Part shown: positions 58,522 to 64,000 of the stretch, piece after piece
Numbering within the stretch: the stretch's first letter is position 1
How the letters are laid out: each line of letters begins with the position of its first letter
Assembly: GCF_029962835.1 (NCBI RefSeq)
Contig: NC_080586.1
Coordinates: forward strand, 69,379,001 to 69,443,000
Direction of reading: 5' to 3'
Source: Magnolia sinica
Lineage: Eukaryota > Streptophyta > Magnoliopsida > Magnoliales > Magnoliaceae
DNA length: 64,000 nucleotides
Notes under the pieces: model-generated
Told to the model about the DNA's origin: nothing
Seen by the model: only the letters and a program-made list of their open reading frames with translations
Databases searched by the model: none
Translations under genes and position numbers: made by a program

Positions 58522-59022
58522 CATGGGCCACCATGTGGGACCATATTAATTATCCAAACCGTCCATCTGACTCGGGCGGTGGGATCGACCAAAACCTAGT
58601 AATTTTCACATGTTGGGACATCCACGAAAGCACACATATTCCGGCGCAAATAGGCTTAGAAACACATAGTTTCCGAAAATGCAAATTGTCTCCACCGCTA
58701 GCTTGGCGATCCGCGTGGGGGAGTTTGGGGTGAGCTAGGCCGTCCCAAAAGAAGCAATCCTAGCCATCCATTCCCCTTTTTAGAGGCTAAGGCCTTGGGA
58801 AGAAAACTAACAGCCGAAAAATGGCTCTCCCCTAGCTGTTTTTTTCTTCCCTCAAAACCACCCCCAAGACGTTCATAGAGCTTCGATTTGAGGCATCCAT
58901 AACCCCCACAGCAGTGATTCAGACCCCCCCAGCACGTTTGTTTCAAAGGAACATGCCCTGTAGTGAGATCCGCCATTAAAGCTCACCTCCTTCTTCGTCG
59001 GATAACAACCACCACTGAGTTG

Positions 59023-60396
59023 TGTTGGAAATATATAGATTAATGTATTTCTGTATAATGTGGAAACCGAAAAGTGCAAAATAATCAGAAATCAGGACTG
59101 GCTGAAGCACGTCTGAAACGCTGTCCTTAAAGCGTTATTTGCCCCTACTCAAGTGAATTGAGAATACTGGTAGGTTACAGGCAAATAGCTTCTATGATAC
59201 GACGAGCCTGGTGTGGGTCTGCGTTTAGCAAACACGAATGCCCACCAAATGAAACTCAATTACACACTTTCTGGCAGTATTACAGTATAAAGGAAAAAAT
59301 CTCAAAAGAAGAAGAAAAGAAGAGAAAAAGAGTTTTGACTTATGCACAGGTTAGTTCAAATCTTCAGCCACTGGTTCAGTTGAACCGTTCTAGACCACAC
59401 CGCTAGTCTGTTCTTCAAGCTAAGGTTTAAGCCTTGCTATGTTGCTGGAAACACAAGAATATATGAGTGGAGAGGGGCTGGCTGTCTCAGTTCGTATGGG
59501 TTTGTTGGAGTGAGTTGAGATGGTTTGGAAACCCATCCAGGTTCTCCTTTTATAGGCTATGGTGGATAGGGGGTTATGGTCCAGAGACTTAAATTCCATT
59601 AAGTCATTTCTGGCTGTTGGAAAACTATCCATTTTCTGACTGTTGTGCATGGACCATTAAGCTGCTGCATGCTGACTATTGTGAGACAACAGCTAGCCGT
59701 TTTCTAGCTGTTGGGCTAGCCATGCAGCAGTTACAGTTGGACCCTGCACTAATGGCTCAACTGTTACAATTTCTGCTGCAACAGCTCTTTTCAGTCCCTC
59801 TATTGATACTGAGAGATTTTTTTCTCAGTCCTTTAGTCTCTCTGCTAACCAGACACCCGCCATAGCCACTTAGTCGCACCGCGACTCGCACACGTCTCGC
59901 TCCGGTTTGCTCAAGGTCGCGAAGGAGCGACCCTTTGCGACACGATGCAGACGTGCGAAGTGCAAAGTGCACCACTAGCGCCTCTACAGCCACACTGCCT
60001 CACATGCCCATGCCCTTGCACCGAGCTCGAGCCCGTGCCCATGCCCGTGACCGAGTCTAAGACCGAGACCGAAATAGAGACCGAGTCCAAGTCCGAGTCC
60101 GAGTCTGAGACCGAGCCCGAGCCTGTGCCCGTGCCCGTGCCCGAGCTCGAGCGTGCGCGCGGGTGTTCCAGTGCTACGCACTAGAACACGCAAGGTCCAT
60201 AGTCCACGGACTAGGTAGGTAAATATTATAATACTCCACATCCTTCATATAAACTACAAGTTTTTCTCTTCTCTATTCCATGTGGGACTATTCCCAAAAA
60301 ACCCGCAGAAAAGTGTTTTTTCAAAACAACTTTTTATATTATATATTATTTTATTATTAAAATATTTTTTATTAAAAATCAATATTTTTTGCAACA
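59023..60396 (-). repeat. copia 3' LTR (1374 bp)
   Basis: TGTTG at the left and CAACA at the right edge, next to the polypurine tract. It contains an imperfect 6-base minisatellite (GAGACCGAG/GAGTCC type, about 60005-60165) that is much shorter in the other two copies and explains most of their length difference. Poly(A)/TATA-like region near 59555 (CTTTTATAGG). Confidence 0.88.
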
Positions 60397-60407
60397 ATCC
60401 CCCACTT
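60397..60407 (-). other. copia polypurine tract
   Basis: AAGTGGGGGAT on the minus strand immediately before the TGTTGC start of the LTR. Confidence 0.85.
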
Positions 60408-61119
60408 GATTTTATAAAATTATTTTTTCGGTTAAACAATACTGCCAGAATAATCAGCTTATATGCATAAAGAAAGATATCTTTCGATTTTAATCTTTCC
60501 TTAGTGTAAGTATTTCAAAACTCTGTCGAAATGACTGGTAGCCACAGGTTTGAACCAGTTATTCCTAGATAACAGAATTGAAAAAACCACACACATATTC
60601 GCCATGTGTTTGTTAGAGTTCCCACAATCTTGCTCAGCACAATTAATGGCCATGTGCTTATCCTAATTCGTGAACGATCACGAGAGAAAACTCCTAATTC
60701 TCGTGAGAGACGGCACCATCTCTACGTTCATATAGGTAAAATCCTTCTAGTGTCTCCGTTACTATAAAATACTTGTCCTTATACACTGGATTTCATTAAG
60801 AGTTCTAAGACTCAACCCTCTATCGTAACGCTCAGCACTTATCTATTATGGATGAGATTTTATAATTTTAGTGCTTAAAACTTTTCATATATCAGTGACT
60901 TGTTCTTACCCATTAAATTCAAAATTAGAGATTTTCTGACTTTAGGTTGGGTTACCATCACTGGTGGAACTTTGGTTGAAGAGTTTCAACTCCATCCCTC
61001 TAGATGTAGCCTTTACTACCTCTCTCGGTAGAGGTTTAGTGAAAGGATCTGCCAGGTTATTACTTGATTTCACATAAGAAATAGCAATGATTCCATATCG
61101 AATCAATTGTCTGACATAA

Positions 61120-63990
61120 TCATGTCAAAGACTAATATGTCTAGACTTACCATTATAAGTGTCGCTATAGGCTCTAGCTAATGTGGCTTCACTATCACAA
61201 TGTAGTGACAGAGCCAATATAGGCTTTACACAGAAAGGAATTTCTAATAGAAGATCCCTTAACCACTCAGTCTCTTTGCTTGTTGCAGCCAGGGCTATAA
61301 ATTCAGACTCCATAGTCGAATGCGTTATGCAAGTTTGTTTTTTGGATCCCCAAGATACAGCTGCACCTCCTAGGGTGAATATCCACCCTGTAGTAGACTT
61401 GTTGTCCCCTGCACTCGATATCCAACTCGCATCGGTATATCCTTTCAATATGGCAGGAAACTCTGAATAAAATAGTCATAAGTCTTTGGTTGCTTTTAAG
61501 TAACCAAGGACTCTACTTATTGCATTCCAGTGTTCAGTACTGGGGTTACTAGTAAACCTACTAAGTTTACTCACAGCATATACGATATCAGGTCTAGTGT
61601 ATTACATAGCATACATAAGACTCCCTATAGCACTTGCATATTCTAATTATGCAACTATTCTTCCACTATTTTCTTTTAGCTTGATACTTGGATCAAATGG
61701 GGTCTTTGCTTCTTTTATATTTAGATGGTTAAACTTGTTTAGTATCTTCTCAATACAATGAGATTGACATAAAGCATAACCACCACAATATTTTTTTAAC
61801 TTTGATACCAAGAATGGTATCAACTTGTCTAAGATCCTTCATTTTAAATACGGAAGATAGAAACTTTTTTGTTTCAGTTATACCTTCCATTTTATTACTT
61901 ATTATTAACAGGTTATCAACATACAGACAAATAATAACGATGTAACTACCATCTACTTTAGAATATATGCATTTTTTAGCTACATTATGCATAAAACCAT
62001 GAGAGAGTATTTTAGAATCAAACTTCTCATGCCACTGTTTTGGTGCTTGTTTTAATCCATACAATGATTTGACTAATCTACATACTTTGTTTTCATTTCT
62101 TGGTAGAACGAATCCTTCAGGTTGTTCCATATATAACTCCTCATTGAGGTCACCATTCAGGAATGCAGTCTTTACATCCATTTGGTGGATGTGAAGATGA
62201 TGTATGGAAGCTAGCGCAAATAATATCCTAATGGATGTTATCCTAGCTACAGGAGAGTATGTGTCAAAGTAATCTATCCCTTCTTTTTGTCTAAAACCCT
62301 TAGCTACTAGTCGAGCTTTAAAGGTTTGGATAGTCCTATCAGTGTGATATTTCTTCCTAAATACCCACTTACAACCTATGGGTCTAGAACCTGGAGGTAA
62401 GTTAACTAATTCCCATGTTTGATTTGATAGTATAGATTCCATTTAATCGTTTATAGCTTCTTTCCAGAAAGCTGAGTCTCTAGAGGATATGACCTCTTTA
62501 TATGTTTTAGGATCATCTTCTATAGTCATTACTATAAGTATTTTTCTTATAACATTTTCTCTATCTCCTTCTACAAGATGGAAAATGACACGTTGTGAGT
62601 CTATATAGTCATCTCCTAGACTCTTCTCTATTCTTGTCCTTTGACTTCTACGAGGCTCAATAGGAGCTTCCACCATCTGTGGAGCTGTGCTATCTGGTTC
62701 TCTATTAGGAGTTTGGATTTCATTATCCTTTGACTCCAAGGATAGTGAGTTTTCAAAGAACTCAATATCTCTTGATTCTATTATTGTATTAGACTCTATG
62801 TCTAGAAGTCTATAAGCTTTACTATTTTGTGCATACCCTACGAAGGCGCACTTAATAGCTCTTGGTCCTAACTTAGTTCTTTTTGGATCAGGGGTTCTAC
62901 AATATGCAAGACACCCCCACACTTTTAGATATCCTAGGTTAGGTTTTCTACCTATCCATGTTTCATATGGAGATATTTTATATTTTTTAGATGGAATTCT
63001 ATTTATTATATGGCATGCTGCAAGCAGTGCCTCTCCCCATAAACTTAGTGGTAACTTTGCTCTTATCAGCATTGAGTTGACCATTTCTACTAATGTTCTA
63101 TTCTTCCTTTCAGCTATACCATTTTATTGAGGTGTGTATGACGCTGTACATTGATATATCAATCCATGTTCTTCACAGAAGTTATCAAATTCATTGGAGA
63201 AGTATTCTCCTCCTCTATCGCTACGGAGAATTTTTATTTTCTTATTCAGTTGATTCTCTACTTCTGTTTTAGATATTTTAAACATGTTTAATGCTTCATC
63301 TTTGCTCTTTAATAAGTACACATACACATACCTAGAACAATCATCTATAAAGGTTATGAAGTACCGTTTACCTCTACGAGTAAGAATGTTGTTTAACTCA
63401 CAGATATCACTGTGCACAAGATCCAATACTTGAGACAATCTTTCAACACTTGGAAAATGTTTCTTTGTCATTTTGGATCTTATGCACACTTCACATTTTT
63501 CGGTTTCATTATCTGTGTATGAGATTAAACCATTTTTAGCTATGAACTTCAAGGTATTATACCTTATATGGGCTAGTCTATCATGCCACAGTCCAGCGGA
63601 TTCAACCATATACGCACAAGTGCTACTTTCATTAAGAAAAAACTTAACCATTCCGTTACAAGCATATCCCTTTCCGACAAAATTCTCTTTTTTGGACAGA
63701 ATCAGTTTACCTGACTCATACACCACCCGTATGCTTGGTTTTTCCAGAAGATCCCCAGAAACTTAGTTTTGCCTCATGTCTGGGATGTGCAGTACATTAG
63801 TTAAAATTACTTTCTTTCCAGAGGTGAATATCAGTTCAATAGTCCCTTTACCGACGACCTTCGATCGGACTTCATTACTCATTTGGACTTCTTAACCATT
63901 GGTCAATTCCTCATAGGTTTTGAAGGCTGATTTGTCGTAGCACACATGTACAGTAGCGGCAGTATCATACCACCAACCTGGAACTTTACC
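61120..63990 (-). pseudogene. copia pol region
   Basis: Fossil. Integrase: WHDRLAHI, then the zinc finger CEVCIRSKMTKKHFP, core HSDICELNN, FITFIDDCSRYVYVYLLKSK and RSDRGGEYFSNEF. Later motifs WGEALLAACHIINRIPSKK and YETWIGRKPNLGYLKVWGC. Reverse transcriptase: WELVNLPPGSRPIGCKWVF, MDVKTAFLNGDLNEELYM, CLYVDNLLII. RNase [31 protein letters not shown]. Several breaks; the protease end at the window edge is partial. Confidence 0.9.
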
Positions 63991-64000
63991 TTAGATGGTT

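Larger units (their letters stand above)
53473..59022 (+). repeat. old gypsy-type LTR, split by a younger LTR
   Basis: Starts TACAACGACTCGTAC...TTTTCAGTACTCGAGCGTCACC, like the head of the 29579 LTR. Homology continues (GATGGCCCATTAGGACTTT at about 54101; CGGACGAACGTCCGTTTGG at about 54433), is interrupted at 54463-58521 by another LTR, and resumes with TTCCGGCGCAAATAGGCTTAG (about 58640) to about 59022, where a copia element begins. The 3' end is not visible. Confidence 0.7.
59023..64000 (-). mobile_element. Ty1/copia element, 3' part, broken
   Basis: Reads right to left and runs off the right edge. Order on the minus strand: end of gag/protease (about 64000-63760; YDTAATVHVC), GAG-pre-integrase and integrase (about 63700-62600), reverse transcriptase (about 62450-61750), RNase H (about 61450-61120), polypurine tract and 3' LTR. 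RT/integrase order with integrase first is the Ty1/copia order. The frame is broken in several places. It is inserted in the old LTR that ends at 59022. Confidence 0.92.

Noticed and set aside
59945-60184. Acidic TE/SE-repeat protein of 79 codons
   Set aside because: It is the translation of the 6-base minisatellite inside a copia LTR, with no sign of coding use.
61183-61470. Plus-strand frame opposite the copia RNase H
   Set aside because: Antisense shadow of the retroelement; no domain or start context.

Overview
This is a nuclear plant window. The evidence is the set of chromovirus-type Ty3/gypsy and Ty1/copia LTR elements, the many small inverted-repeat transposons with 9-bp target duplications, and an intronless gene family that exists only in land plants: EDGP / basic 7S globulin / TAXI-type aspartic-protease-like inhibitors. 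The dominant foldback repeat (GTGGGCCCACCATGATGT-type arms) reminds me of magnoliid genomes; that is an impression, not a result. I saw no tRNA, rRNA, CRISPR or bacterial feature.

Layout. 1-7906: 3' part of a broken Tekay/Del-like gypsy element with a 3.1-kb 3' LTR. 7907-11100: a 1.75-kb foldback element with a minisatellite core, then a MULE-like MITE. 11287-12830: EDGP-like gene 1 on the plus strand, with TATA box, W-box cores and poly(A) signal. 13.1-22.5 kb: a graveyard of MITEs, two copia relics, an RRM pseudogene and a minisatellite block. 22.6-29.2 kb: block I with EDGP gene 2 (minus). 29.58-34.84 kb: a gypsy-type LTR flanked by a perfect 5-bp duplication and carrying a nested copia solo LTR. 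35.2-44.4 kb: blocks II and III with EDGP pseudogenes 3 and 4 (minus). 44.4-52.8 kb: block IV with EDGP gene 5 (minus), a near copy of gene 2. 53.4-59.0 kb: an old LTR split by a 4.06-kb solo LTR with a perfect 5-bp duplication. 59.0 kb to the end: the 3' half of a minus-strand copia element.

Biology. The host theme is a local, recently reshuffled cluster of secreted inhibitor-type proteins. The family is known for binding microbial cell-wall-degrading glycosidases (carrot EDGP, tomato XEGIP, wheat TAXI, soybean GmGIP1). All three intact copies keep the secretion signal and lack the catalytic DTG/DSG pair of active pepsins, so they are probably inhibitors or receptors and not proteases. Gene 1 has a diverged 5' half but a 3' half almost identical to genes 2 and 5, the mark of gene conversion, and it has lost one cysteine pair. 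Gene 2 and gene 5 differ by nine substitutions and one residue of length, all in the first ~182 residues. A MITE with a visible empty site in the gene 5 paralogue sits about 105 bp upstream of the gene 2 TATA box.

The rest is structural evolution: tandem segmental duplication, nested LTR insertion and recombination to solo LTRs, and amplification of foldback elements, at least two of which show 9-bp duplications typical of Mutator-like elements. I found no wholly novel system; the best leads are the gene-conversion mosaic, the datable MITE/empty-site pairs and the foldback element with a minisatellite core.
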